20,538 bases of DNA from UBA9300 sp964577305 (GCA_964577305.1 CAZNYS010000063.1:1-20538), one strand, 5' to 3'; shown: positions 1 through 8,255, numbered from the stretch's first letter. The notes: generated by a model from the letters alone, not told the origin. Made by a program: numbers and translations.

Positions 1-44
1 ATAATATAAGCTAAATCCACCTAATCGTTTTGTGTTTGTAGTTA

Positions 45-1811
45 TTATTTTATCCTACTGATATCTTCAAGGATTTGCCTTCCCCTGTTAACAATCTCAT
101 GTGCAGGAAGGCTGTCAAGGGAAGCAGTATTGATTGAAGAAAGGAATTGGCTGATTCGTATTTCAGCTTCTGCAGCCTCCATCGAAGGATTAAGTGATAA
201 TTCCTCTTTCAGGATCCTGATTTTTTCATAATCCTGTATCCCTTCAATCAGCCTCTCAAAACGTATTGAACTTCTTGTTCCAGGATACACCATGTATGTG
301 TCTCCTGAAGGCCATTTAATGAACCTGGAATCATAGGCAGGTTTTTCAGGCCAGCTGTTATAAGCCCATCTCAGAAATCCGTCAAAACCCATGGCTGACG
401 CAAACCAGCCAAGGTAAGATGATTCAGCAGGAGGGGAGAAAGTAAAAGTGTTTGGTCTGGGAACACCGCAGGCTACATAATAGGTGCTTATATTACCTTT
501 ATCTTTTCTTTCGCTGATAACGTTTTCTGTACCCGTGGTGATATGCCTCCAGTTATAACTGAAATCGTAGATATACTTGTTGATATCCTCAAAATAATGA
601 CCTGCCATGGTCACTCTGAAATCTGGGGCTGCCTCTTCAAGAAACCTGAACAGTTTTTTCATCTCTTCCGCTCCTCTTTCATCGAGTGCGATCGTTACTT
701 TTTCGAGCCATCCCATTTCCATCAGGTGAACCCTGAAGTCATTCAGGAAAGGTGTCCATATATTCGTGTATTCAGTTGAGCCTGGTATGGCTTCAACGGT
801 TATGAATTTGCCTGAATCCTGGTCGAACCAGGAAAATTTATTGCCCCATGGAACCATCGAATAGCAGTTTATCTGCTCATCAATGCCACAATCAATAGCT
901 AGCTGAACATACTGGTCGAATGCTGAGTAATCATATTCCCAGAAGCCGTCTGAGCTCTTAAGCCATGTTATTGTTGACTCAAAAGGATCATAGGTCTGTC
1001 CTCCCCATGGTTTATGTGTTATGCTGGTGGTAATGCATTTTTGACCTGCTGCAGCCAGCATTGTCAGTAATGGCTTGAGCAGGTTCATGTGTTCCTGTGA
1101 CCATAGCTGCACGTCATGGTACCTGGCCACGGCAAACGGATTTTGCCAGAGATCAAGATGAAACGACCAATCGGCTGGTGGTGGAAGTAATTTATTCTGT
1201 ACTTCAAGATTGATAATGTGGTTTACAGTATCCTTATCTGAAATACCTGTAATATGGATATCATAAATTCCCGGTTCGGTTCCGTGTGGTATATTTATAC
1301 TTATCCATACTGGTCTTGTTTGCATTCCCGGCAGATTGAAACTGTTTGTTTCATCCAGCATGTCAGGCACCAGATAAGAGGCTATAGTATCTTGATCCCT
1401 GTATCCGCAACCATTAAGAAATTCATCAGCCAGAACATACTTAACTGTCCTGATTATAATATCCCTGTCGGAGATAAAAAGTTGATTGTCAATATCATCG
1501 CTGTTGACTTTAATAATGCCCTCATCAGAAGCTGACCAGAAAAGCAGCTGACAGTGTACCTTTTCTCCTTTCCAACCTGTAAGAGATATATCGGTCCTGA
1601 TATTTCCCTCCGGTGGTATACTCCTGCTGTACCTGGTATCAGTATTACCAAACCCGGAATTCAGCCCTGCACTTACTGATGACCAGGCTCCGGCTTCAAT
1701 GCCCTGAGGGTCCCTGGCTTCAGCTAAGGATTCTTTACCCTGTGTATTGTCACTGCATCCATATGATACAATAATGGCAGCCGTAAGTATAAAATGCAAA
1801 AGAAATTTCAT
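45..1811 (-). CDS. GH123-like (DUF4091) glycoside hydrolase lipoprotein
   Basis: A 588-residue protein, probably a surface or periplasmic lipoprotein: a hydrophobic N-terminus ends in a lipobox-like S-Y-G-C with the lipidated Cys at residue 19. Residues of about 60-205 look like a beta-sandwich N-terminal domain. The C-terminal part of about 210-560, rich in Trp and Tyr, resembles the GH123 catalytic domain (formerly DUF4091). An adjacent Asp377-Glu378 pair in a V-T-I-A-L-D-E-R context matches the GH123 catalytic layout, where Asp orients the substrate 2-acetamido group and Glu is the acid. Characterised GH123 enzymes are exo-beta-N-acetylgalactosaminidases, so a terminal beta-HexNAc is the likely target. 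The gene is last in a block with the symporter and kinase, 34 bp behind the kinase. Only 44 bp lie downstream, so the operon may continue past the edge. The family call is good; exact specificity is inferred, and many DUF4091 proteins are uncharacterised. Confidence 0.75.
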   Translation of the reverse strand: MKFLLHFILTAAIIVSYGCSDNTQGKESLAEARDPQGIEAGAWSSVSAGLNSGFGNTDTRYSRSIPPEGNIRTDISLTGWKGEKVHCQLLFWSASDEGIIKVNSDDIDNQLFISDRDIIIRTVKYVLADEFLNGCGYRDQDTIASYLVPDMLDETNSFNLPGMQTRPVWISINIPHGTEPGIYDIHITGISDKDTVNHIINLEVQNKLLPPPADWSFHLDLWQNPFAVARYHDVQLWSQEHMNLLKPLLTMLAAAGQKCITTSITHKPWGGQTYDPFESTITWLKSSDGFWEYDYSAFDQYVQLAIDCGIDEQINCYSMVPWGNKFSWFDQDSGKFITVEAIPGSTEYTNIWTPFLNDFRVHLMEMGWLEKVTIALDERGAEEMKKLFRFLEEAAPDFRVTMAGHYFEDINKYIYDFSYNWRHITTGTENVISERKDKGNISTYYVACGVPRPNTFTFSPPAESSYLGWFASAMGFDGFLRWAYNSWPEKPAYDSRFIKWPSGDTYMVYPGTRSSIRFERLIEGIQDYEKIRILKEELSLNPSMEAAEAEIRISQFLSSINTASLDSLPAHEIVNRGRQILEDISRIK

Positions 1812-1845
1812 GCTTGAATATTTGGTCTGATATCAATAAAATTAA

Positions 1846-2943
1846 TTAATAATATCGAGAAATTAGGGATCTCATTACATCAAGTTTACTTTCAAAGCAT
1901 TCAACCAGCCGGAATTGTGCACGGGCCCTTAAAATATTATGATTGGATTTATGAATTTTGTAGTATATATCACCACTGATATAGTCAGTTAAAAACCTTA
2001 AGCCCATAATAAAAGTCATGAGGGAAGGTGCATACACCAGGTATTCAATTTCTGTTTTATTGAGAACATTTTTTACCTGTTTCAGGTAGCCTTTCGTAAA
2101 GGATTCGTACATTTCAATGTTCATACTGAGCCTGGAAAGGTCTTCTTCATCTTCGGCTGCCGTATTTGCCACTGTTCGTATTGAATCGCCGAAATCATAA
2201 TGTACATAACCGGACATAACTGTATCAAGATCAATTAAACAAAGAGCTTTGTCATTTTTGTCTAGGAGGACATTATTGAACTTGGTATCATTATGAGTTA
2301 TCCGTAGTGGTATTTTTCCCTGCCGTCCCAGTTTCAATATTGTTTTCATCTCTTCCTGCCGTGCAAGAACAAAACTTATTTCATTCTTCACACCTTCCAC
2401 CCGTGATACGGGGTCTTCTTTTAATGCACGGTGAAACGTTTCAAGCCTTTTTTCAATATCATGAAAAAACGGAATTGTTTCATTTAGCCTGGGGCCGGGC
2501 AAATCAGCTAATAGTGACTGGAAACAGCCAATTGCTTTTCCTCCTTCATAAGCCTGGGCAGTATTCTGTACTACATCATATGTACGGTGTCCGGGTATAA
2601 AGAGAAACATTCTCCAGTAATCGCTACTATCATCCTGGAACCATGTTTTGCCTTCCTTTGTTTTTATGACTGTCAGACATTTCCTGTCTATATCCTTTTC
2701 ACCTTCTTTTAATAGTTTTTCCCGTATATGGGCTGTAACCCTGAGTATATTATTCTGGAGGCCGGGGATATCACGGAATATATCGTTATTCAGTTTCTGA
2801 AGCAGGTAATCCCTGTAACCCGGTATGGTCTCTATTTTGTATGTGTCATGTATATGACCCGTGCCAAAGCTATACCCTGCCAGGTAATTACCCTCAGCAT
2901 TGAACCTTTTAAAGATACTTTCAAGTTCATTGCCGGTTGACAT
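1846..2943 (-). CDS. APH-fold sugar kinase, N-acetylhexosamine 1-kinase-like
   Basis: A 365-residue cytoplasmic kinase of the aminoglycoside phosphotransferase fold. The catalytic loop is H-N-D-T-K-F-N-N at residues 217-224, with Asp219 the presumed base and Asn224 a metal ligand. It is followed by an I-D-L-D-T motif at 237-241, the equivalent of the kinase metal-binding DFG. Length and motif context match NahK-type kinases (about 360 residues), which make GlcNAc-1-P or GalNAc-1-P from the free sugar. Homologues in Bacteroidota are often mislabelled as mucin desulfatase. The gene sits 14 bp downstream of the symporter and 34 bp upstream of the GH123-like gene, so a released N-acetylhexosamine would be imported and phosphorylated at C1. 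No UDP-hexose uridylyltransferase or lacto-N-biose phosphorylase is in the window, so the fate of the sugar-1-phosphate is unknown. Another APH-family small-molecule kinase remains possible. Confidence 0.72.
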   Translation of the reverse strand: MSTGNELESIFKRFNAEGNYLAGYSFGTGHIHDTYKIETIPGYRDYLLQKLNNDIFRDIPGLQNNILRVTAHIREKLLKEGEKDIDRKCLTVIKTKEGKTWFQDDSSDYWRMFLFIPGHRTYDVVQNTAQAYEGGKAIGCFQSLLADLPGPRLNETIPFFHDIEKRLETFHRALKEDPVSRVEGVKNEISFVLARQEEMKTILKLGRQGKIPLRITHNDTKFNNVLLDKNDKALCLIDLDTVMSGYVHYDFGDSIRTVANTAAEDEEDLSRLSMNIEMYESFTKGYLKQVKNVLNKTEIEYLVYAPSLMTFIMGLRFLTDYISGDIYYKIHKSNHNILRARAQFRLVECFESKLDVMRSLISRYY

Positions 2944-2957
2944 GAGAAAGCAGTTTT

Positions 2958-4769
2958 TTATTTATCAGCATTCAGTTTGTTGAAAGCCCTGAAAAGGAAG
3001 ATCGTGCCCGCCACAGCAATAAGACCGAGAATTATGCCCAGACCCGGTTTTAAATAAACGAAACTGCCTATTGAAAATAGTGCACTATAAATTGACACTG
3101 CACCAATAAATACACAGAGTACCTGCAAAGGCATTTCCCACTTGCGACCTTCGTCTCTTCCGTCAATTACAGTCTCACTATTTATCCTTGCTTCTTCAAC
3201 AATCTTTTTCCATCCGGGACCGCCCGGCCTTGTTTTCCTGTAGAAGTTCCTCAGCGTTTCTTTACTTTCAGGGGCAGTAAGAAATGTTGTTACTATCCAT
3301 ACAACTGTAGTTATCAATACCGCCACCAGCAGTTTGGAAGTAAAACCATCCAGTACCCAGAAAGTAATGGCGCTGTCTGGAACGAAGAAAACCAGTACGA
3401 TAGCAGAAACAGTAGCAGCTATCATGGCTGCAATTTCTGTCCAGGCATTTATCCTCCACCAGAACCACCTGAGCAGGTAAATTGCACCTGTTCCCGCACC
3501 CGACAGTAATAGCACATCGAATGCCTGTGTGGCATTATTGAGGAAAGTCAGCGCCATCACACCCGCTATTACCATGAGGGAGACAGTTGTTATCCTTCCA
3601 ACCATTACAAGTTCTTTTTCAGGTGCACCTGGTTTAACAAAACGCCTGTAGAAATCATTTACCAAGTATGATGAACCCCAGTTCAGGTGAGTCCCTATGG
3701 TCGACATATACGCAGCAATAATGGAGGCAGTAACAAGACCCAGCCATCCCGGTCCCAGCTTGGAGAGCATAACCGGGTATGCAATATCATCCTTAAGGTA
3801 TGTTTCAGCAATATCAGGAAATTGTGCGCGAATTGAATCCAGGTCAGGGTAAATAATAATGGATGCAAGGGCTACTATAATCCAGGGCCATGGCCTGAGG
3901 GCGTAATGAGCAAAATTAAATAGGAGGGTGGCCCCGATGGCATTTTTCTCATTTTTTGCTGATAACATCCTCTGTGCAATATATCCGCCACCGCCGGGTT
4001 CGGCTCCCGGGTACCATACTGCCCACCATTGTACTGCAATTGGAATAAGCAACAATGTTACCCATATCGATGGATTACTGAAATCAGGTAATACTTTTAT
4101 CTTTTCGTGCAGGGCAGGGTTTGATAACAGGTTTTCAAGACCGTTGACTTCAGGCTGTTGGACAGCTACAACTGCGGCCAGCACAGCTCCAAACATTGCA
4201 ATACTGTACTGAAAGAAATCGGCCCATATTACCCCTTTCAATCCTCCCAGTGATGCATATATTATTACTACCACTGAACCTCCAAGAACTGCCTGCCATG
4301 GCTTAATGCCAAGCATAACGCCACCAATCTTTATAGCTGCAAGAGTGACAGTACCCATGATGAGAGTGTTGAAGAATATACCCAGGTAAAGAGACCTGAA
4401 ACCTCTCAGAAATGAAGCTGCCTTACCGCTGTACCTTAATTCATAGTACTCCAGATCGGTCATTACGTTAGACCTTCTCCATAACTTGGCGTAAATGAAA
4501 ACAGTCACCATTCCGGTTATAAGAAACGCCCACCATGCCCAGTTTTTGGCTACGCCATCTTCACGTACCATACCTGTTACCAGGTTGGGTGTGTCAGCTG
4601 AAAAGGTGCATGCTACCATGGAAATTCCAAGGAGCCACCATGGCATGCCACGCCCACCTAAAAAGAACTCGGTTGTGTCTTTGCCTGCCGTTTTGGATGC
4701 AACCCATCCTATACCGATAACAATAACGAAAAAGGTTGCTACTATCATCCAGTCAATAGCCTGTAACAA
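2958..4769 (-). CDS. SSS-family sodium:solute symporter (probable sugar importer)
   Basis: A 603-residue inner-membrane carrier of the solute:sodium symporter (SLC5) family. It has well over ten hydrophobic helices. The family-typical F-F-L-G-G-R-G-M-P-W-W stretch (about residues 35-46) follows TM1, with A-C-T-F-S-A-D-T in the next helix where sodium ligands usually lie. A hydrophilic segment of about 495-545 separates the last two helices, a layout common in Bacteroidota sugar symporters. The start shown is TTG at 4767-4769; an in-frame stop lies 15 bases upstream and the first ATG is seven codons downstream (4746-4748). I keep TTG because the I-D-W preceding TM1 is usually conserved. First gene of the block with the kinase and GH123-like lipoprotein, so a hexosamine or related sugar is the likely substrate (inference). 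It is divergent from the regulator, and the shared promoter carries the 4868-4887 palindrome. Confidence 0.85.
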   Translation of the reverse strand: MLQAIDWMIVATFFVIVIGIGWVASKTAGKDTTEFFLGGRGMPWWLLGISMVACTFSADTPNLVTGMVREDGVAKNWAWWAFLITGMVTVFIYAKLWRRSNVMTDLEYYELRYSGKAASFLRGFRSLYLGIFFNTLIMGTVTLAAIKIGGVMLGIKPWQAVLGGSVVVIIYASLGGLKGVIWADFFQYSIAMFGAVLAAVVAVQQPEVNGLENLLSNPALHEKIKVLPDFSNPSIWVTLLLIPIAVQWWAVWYPGAEPGGGGYIAQRMLSAKNEKNAIGATLLFNFAHYALRPWPWIIVALASIIIYPDLDSIRAQFPDIAETYLKDDIAYPVMLSKLGPGWLGLVTASIIAAYMSTIGTHLNWGSSYLVNDFYRRFVKPGAPEKELVMVGRITTVSLMVIAGVMALTFLNNATQAFDVLLLSGAGTGAIYLLRWFWWRINAWTEIAAMIAATVSAIVLVFFVPDSAITFWVLDGFTSKLLVAVLITTVVWIVTTFLTAPESKETLRNFYRKTRPGGPGWKKIVEEARINSETVIDGRDEGRKWEMPLQVLCVFIGAVSIYSALFSIGSFVYLKPGLGIILGLIAVAGTIFLFRAFNKLNADK

Positions 4770-4811
4770 TGCTCTGAGGTATTAGTTTTACAATATTTTT
4801 TGTCAAAGAAC

Positions 4812-4819
4812 CAAAACTA
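4812..4819 (-). promoter_or_regulatory. possible -7 box (TAnnTTTG type) for the symporter operon
   Basis: On the minus strand this reads TAGTTTTG, matching the Bacteroidota -7 consensus TAnnTTTG. It lies 42 bases before the proposed TTG start. A TTTG-like -33 partner on the same strand lies at 4844-4847, but the spacing of 24 bases is longer than the usual 19-21. The region is AT-rich, so chance matches are likely. Confidence 0.3.
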
Positions 4820-4867
4820 AAACTTTTTTTTTATTTGTACCAGCAAAATCAAATAATATGTTTTTTT

Positions 4868-4887
4868 AGTTCAAAATTTAATGAACT
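4868..4887. promoter_or_regulatory. 20-bp inverted repeat, candidate operator
   Basis: The sequence AGTTCAAAATTTAATGAACT has perfect 6-bp arms (AGTTCA and TGAACT) around an 8-bp AT centre. It lies in the divergent intergenic region between the symporter and the GbsR-like regulator, just upstream of a possible -7 box for the regulator at 4902-4909. The same outer arms AGTTC and GAACT with the same 20-bp total length recur upstream of susC at 13541-13560. Binding by the adjacent regulator is inferred. Confidence 0.55.
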
Positions 4888-4901
4888 TAATAAAATATTT
4901 T

Positions 4902-4909
4902 TATTTTTG
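4902..4909 (+). promoter_or_regulatory. possible -7 box for the regulator gene
   Basis: TATTTTTG fits TAnnTTTG and ends 29 bases before the regulator ATG. The expected -33 position falls within or beside the 4868-4887 palindrome, which would suit autorepression. No clear TTG is present at -33 and the area is T-rich, so this is tentative. Confidence 0.3.
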
Positions 4910-4938
4910 TTTATCCGGTAATTCAAATAAATCAACCT

Positions 4939-5391
4939 ATGATCCAGAAAGGATTAAGAGAACATATAGAAGAAACGGGAAGGGTGTTTGAAAAATTTGG
5001 TCTGACTCCAATGCAGGGACGTATAATGGCCTATTTTGCAAATTCCGATAAATCTGAAGCCACATTTTCTGAAATGGTTGATTTTTTCAGGGCCAGCAAG
5101 AGCTCGATCAGCACTTCTCTGAATTACCTGCTGTCGATAAAAATGATTGATTACAAAACACATGCTGCAGAAAGGAAAAAGTACTTTTTCATAACCGATG
5201 GATTTTTCAGGATATATTTCATGCAATTACTTGATAATATCCAGGAGCTTAAAGAACTATTTTATAAGACTGTATCGATGAGGTCAGCAGAATACCCGGA
5301 GGTAAGTGAAAAAATTCTTAAATGGATAGAAGGAGCAAACGTATTCGAGGAATCGATTCAGAGTATCCTGGCTAATATTAAGCGACTATAG
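4939..5391 (+). CDS. GbsR/MarR-type winged-helix transcriptional regulator
   Basis: A 150-residue DNA-binding protein. Residues of about 20-95 form a winged helix-turn-helix, with F-G-L-T-P-M-Q-G-R-I at the start (helix 1/2) and a recognition-helix segment K-S-S-I-S-T-S-L-N-Y-L-L at about 55-66. The wing K-T-H-A-A-E-R-K-K-Y-F follows, and then a helical C-terminus likely to dimerise. This arrangement matches the GbsR branch of MarR-like proteins, which bind palindromic operators as dimers. It is divergent from the symporter block and first in the regulator/HAD/GH9/ROK block, with 103 bp before the next gene. It is the only transcription factor in the window, so it is the natural candidate for the paired palindromes at 4868-4887 and 13541-13560. 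The inducer is not evident from the sequence. No hybrid two-component sensor or ECF sigma/anti-sigma pair, the usual regulators of Sus-type loci, is seen here. Confidence 0.82.
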   Translation: MIQKGLREHIEETGRVFEKFGLTPMQGRIMAYFANSDKSEATFSEMVDFFRASKSSISTSLNYLLSIKMIDYKTHAAERKKYFFITDGFFRIYFMQLLDNIQELKELFYKTVSMRSAEYPEVSEKILKWIEGANVFEESIQSILANIKRL

Positions 5392-5410
5392 ATACTTAAT
5401 TTTGACTGTT

Positions 5411-5431
5411 AAATAATAAAATTAATTATTT
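5411..5431. repeat. AT-only dyad between regulator and HAD gene
   Basis: AAATAAT at 5411-5417 is the reverse complement of ATTATTT at 5425-5431, with a 7-base spacer. The stem contains no G:C pair and no distinct T-tract follows, so a terminator role is weak. An operator or a chance AT-rich symmetry is equally possible. Confidence 0.25.
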
Positions 5432-5494
5432 CATAACCTGTTAATAATCCTGGCAGTATATCTTTACATGTTAATCCGGTATTAAATTAAAATA

Positions 5495-6286
5495 ATGGAC
5501 CGTAAGGCAATTATCGAAAAAATACGCAATAAAAAAGCGATTATATCTGATATGGACGGGGTAATTTATCATGGCAACAAATTACTCCCGGGTGTGCCTG
5601 AATTTGTTGAATGGCTTAAATCGGAAAAGAAGAAATTTCTTTTCCTGACCAATTCGAGCGAAAGAACACCCGCGGAACTTAAAGACAAGCTGTTCAGGTT
5701 GGGTATTGATGTACCCAGGAATGTGTTTTATACTAGCGCACTTGCCACGGCCCAGTTTCTTTCTTCCCAGAAGCCCAAAGGCACAGCATTCATAATTGGA
5801 GAAGCAGGTTTGATAAATGCTATGTATAATGTGGGTTATACAATGGATAATGTTGATCCTGATTATGTTGTGGTAGGTGAAAGCAGTTCATACAATTACG
5901 AGAAGATAGAAAAAGCAATAAACCTTGTTTTAAAGGGTGCCAAGCTTATCGGTACCAACCCTGATATGACGGGACCGGGGGAAAATGGAATTGTGCCGGC
6001 AACAAAAGCACTTATTGCACCTGTTGAACTGGCAACCGGTAAGAATGCATACTTCGTTGGCAAGCCTAACCCGCTGATGATGAGGATTGCACTAAAACGA
6101 CTGGGTTGCAGAAGGGAGGAATCAATTATAATTGGTGACAGGATGGATACTGATATTATAGCCGGGATTGAATCGGAAATAGATACTTGTCTGGTGCTTA
6201 GTGGTATATCAGGTAAAAATACTATAGACGAATTTCCGTATAAACCCCACTTTGTACTGGGAGGGGTGAATGAAATTGTTGAATAA
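5495..6286 (+). CDS. HAD-IIA hydrolase, NagD-like phosphatase
   Basis: A 263-residue cytoplasmic phosphatase of the haloacid dehalogenase superfamily, subfamily IIA, close in length to E. coli NagD (250). Motif I is D19-M-D-G22 (nucleophile Asp19, acid/base Asp21), motif II is L-T-N-S-S at 51-55, motif III is G-K190-P-N-P, and motif IV is G-D215-R-M-D-T-D220 for Mg binding. The cap domain lies between motifs II and III (about 60-185), typical of type IIA. E. coli NagD dephosphorylates nucleoside monophosphates such as UMP in vitro but is encoded in the nag operon, and its in vivo role there is unclear. Here too the gene sits in an amino-sugar locus, between the regulator and the GH9 gene (45 bp spacing). 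A detoxifying or sugar-phosphate role is possible but unproven. All catalytic residues appear intact. Confidence 0.85.
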   Translation: MDRKAIIEKIRNKKAIISDMDGVIYHGNKLLPGVPEFVEWLKSEKKKFLFLTNSSERTPAELKDKLFRLGIDVPRNVFYTSALATAQFLSSQKPKGTAFIIGEAGLINAMYNVGYTMDNVDPDYVVVGESSSYNYEKIEKAINLVLKGAKLIGTNPDMTGPGENGIVPATKALIAPVELATGKNAYFVGKPNPLMMRIALKRLGCRREESIIIGDRMDTDIIAGIESEIDTCLVLSGISGKNTIDEFPYKPHFVLGGVNEIVE

Positions 6287-6331
6287 GTGAGACTATCGGA
6301 TATTAACATTTATCCTTTAAAATAAGTCAGC

Positions 6332-8164
6332 ATGATGGTCTGTAGATTTCTTACAAACTTAGTCCGGTGGAAATATTTTTTTTATACTGGCATGACCGTA
6401 CTGTTAATGCTCAATGCCTGTGTCAGGGAATCCGCACCGGTATATCTAAGGGTTAACCAGGCAGGATACCACCCCGGAGATAAAAAGAGCGCAATAATAT
6501 TCTCAAATACAGAAGTAAAAGAAGATTTTCTGGTGAAATCTGATACGGAAGAAATTATTATTAATAAGCTTAAACCGGTCAGGTCAGGAGGTGAAGGATG
6601 GGGAACTTTCAAATATTATTATGAACTTGATTTTTCTTCATTAGATATTCCGGGCACATATTATATCATTGGTTCTGAATCAGGATGCAGGTCATTATCT
6701 TTTCCCGTTTCAAGCGATGTATACAAGGGATATACTGAAGAATTACTTGGCTTTATGCGTCAGCAAAGGTGTGGATACAATCCTTACCTGGATGTGGAAT
6801 GCCATACAATGGATGGCAAAACCATGTTCGGTCCGATGGATGATTCTTCTTTTGTGGATGTAACCGGTGGATGGCATGATGCAGGCGATCAGCTGAAATA
6901 CCTGATTACAGGTAGTTATGCCACCGCCCATATGCTGAAAGCATACCAGATGTTTCCGGATCAGTATGATGATAAGGTTGACTCACTGGGAAGGCCAGGT
7001 TCTAACGGTATTCCTGATATTCTTGATGAAGCTGCATGGGGACTGCAATGGATACTTAAAATGCATCCCGCCCCTGACCTGCTTTTTCATCAGGTAGGGG
7101 ATGACAGGGACCATATAGGATGGAAAATGCCCGATAATGATAAATCAGATTATGGATGGGGAGAAAACAGTTACAGAGTAGTCTATTTTGCTACTGGAGA
7201 ACCACAGGGATTAAGGGAATATAAGAGTGAAGCAACCGGTGTCTCTAATCTTGCAGGGCGATGCGCTGCAGCTCTTGCCATGGGATATACTATCTGGAAG
7301 GATGATAGGCAAAAGAAATATTTTGCTGATAGATGCCTTAGATCAGCGAAAACAGTCTTTGAACTGGGGCTGAAGAATGAAGGTTACCAGCAGGGTAATT
7401 CATATGGAGCACCTTACAGGTATACAGAAGATACATGGGTTGATGATATGGAATGGGGTGCTGCGGAACTATATCGTGCCACCGGTAACGAAGAATATCT
7501 CAGACTGGCCATGGATTATGCCAGTGAGGCCGCAGCAATATCCTGGATGCCTCTTGATACAGCTGCTCATTACAGGTATTACCCTTTTGTAAACATAGGG
7601 CATTATGCCCTTTATAACCTTGCGGATGATGACTTTAAGGAATCATTAAAAGAATATTACAAAATGGGTATTGAGGCAACACTTGAACGGGCAGAACAGA
7701 ATGTGTACAATGTGGGAGTTCCGTTCATCTGGTGCTCGAATAATCTCCTGACATCACTGGTCACTCAAATAATACTTTATGAGAATATGACATCCGATAC
7801 TGCCTACCATGATTTTATGATTGACCAGGTTGACTGGCTGTTTGGCGTTAATCCCTGGGGTAAATCAATGTTTACCGGGATTCCGGAAGGAGGGGAATAC
7901 CCTGTGGATATTCATACAAGCATCCGGGCACTTAAAGGCGAGGAGGTCGCTGGCGGACTGGTCGACGGACCCGTATATTCAACAATATTTAATTCGCTGA
8001 AAGGGATAGCACTGTCAGCGGAAGACGAGTTTGCAGAATTTCAGAATAATTTTGTGGTATATCATGACGATATAAGCGATTATTCAACCAATGAGCCTAC
8101 TATGGATGGAACTGCAGGTTCAATTATTATGATGAGCTACCTGGAGAAGAGGGGTGAGCGGTGA
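6332..8164 (+). CDS. GH9 glycoside hydrolase lipoprotein with N-terminal Ig-like domain
   Basis: A 610-residue extracytoplasmic enzyme. A basic n-region and hydrophobic stretch lead to the lipobox L-N-A-C30. Residues of about 37-125 (L-R-V-N-Q-A-G-Y-H-P) form the CelD-type Ig-like domain that precedes many GH9 modules. The GH9 (alpha/alpha)6 domain spans about 130-605: W-H-D183-A-G-D186 supplies the catalytic-base Asp pair, and Glu588 in S-T-N-E-P-T-M-D-G-T-A is the expected acid. The usual G-x-N-P-x-x-x-S region is G-V-N-P-W-G-K-S at 505-512, but the following H-H-R-type motif reads D-I-H-T-S. Most GH9 enzymes are endo-beta-1,4-glucanases. A characterised GH9 branch from Vibrionaceae chitin loci is exo-beta-D-glucosaminidase, and this neighbourhood favours an amino-sugar substrate (inference). 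ATG-ATG at the start leaves a one-codon ambiguity. The stop codon lies inside a period-7 tandem array. Confidence 0.85.
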   Translation: MMVCRFLTNLVRWKYFFYTGMTVLLMLNACVRESAPVYLRVNQAGYHPGDKKSAIIFSNTEVKEDFLVKSDTEEIIINKLKPVRSGGEGWGTFKYYYELDFSSLDIPGTYYIIGSESGCRSLSFPVSSDVYKGYTEELLGFMRQQRCGYNPYLDVECHTMDGKTMFGPMDDSSFVDVTGGWHDAGDQLKYLITGSYATAHMLKAYQMFPDQYDDKVDSLGRPGSNGIPDILDEAAWGLQWILKMHPAPDLLFHQVGDDRDHIGWKMPDNDKSDYGWGENSYRVVYFATGEPQGLREYKSEATGVSNLAGRCAAALAMGYTIWKDDRQKKYFADRCLRSAKTVFELGLKNEGYQQGNSYGAPYRYTEDTWVDDMEWGAAELYRATGNEEYLRLAMDYASEAAAISWMPLDTAAHYRYYPFVNIGHYALYNLADDDFKESLKEYYKMGIEATLERAEQNVYNVGVPFIWCSNNLLTSLVTQIILYENMTSDTAYHDFMIDQVDWLFGVNPWGKSMFTGIPEGGEYPVDIHTSIRALKGEEVAGGLVDGPVYSTIFNSLKGIALSAEDEFAEFQNNFVVYHDDISDYSTNEPTMDGTAGSIIMMSYLEKRGER

Positions 8165-8181
8165 GAGATGAGAGATAAGTA
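8154..8181 (+). repeat. degenerate heptamer tandem array overlapping the GH9 stop
   Basis: Four tandem 7-base units can be read: GTGAGCG (8154-8160), GTGAGAG (8161-8167), ATGAGAG (8168-8174) and ATAAGTA (8175-8181). The GH9 stop codon TGA at 8162-8164 is inside the second unit, so the last codons of GH9 come from repeat sequence. Confidence 0.65.
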
Positions 8182-8216
8182 AGGCTAAGGCTAAGGCTAA
8201 GGCTGAGGCTGAGGCC
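8181..8216 (+). repeat. hexamer tandem array (AAGGCT/GAGGCT)
   Basis: Six consecutive hexamers: four copies of AAGGCT at 8181-8204, then GAGGCT at 8205-8210 and GAGGCC at 8211-8216. It directly abuts the preceding period-7 array. It is noncoding, lying between the GH9 and ROK genes. Confidence 0.85.
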
Positions 8217-8255
8217 TGAAGCCATTATGAATGATTAAATAAAATACACATAAAC

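Noticed and set aside
2307..2600. 97-codon plus-strand frame inside the kinase gene
   Set aside because: Antisense to the kinase catalytic-loop region, which is clearly the true coding strand.
5896..6309. 137-codon open frame on the minus strand
   Set aside because: Antisense to the NagD-like gene, whose HAD motifs III and IV are encoded in the same bases. The low-complexity Ser/Ile/Pro translation is typical of a shadow frame.
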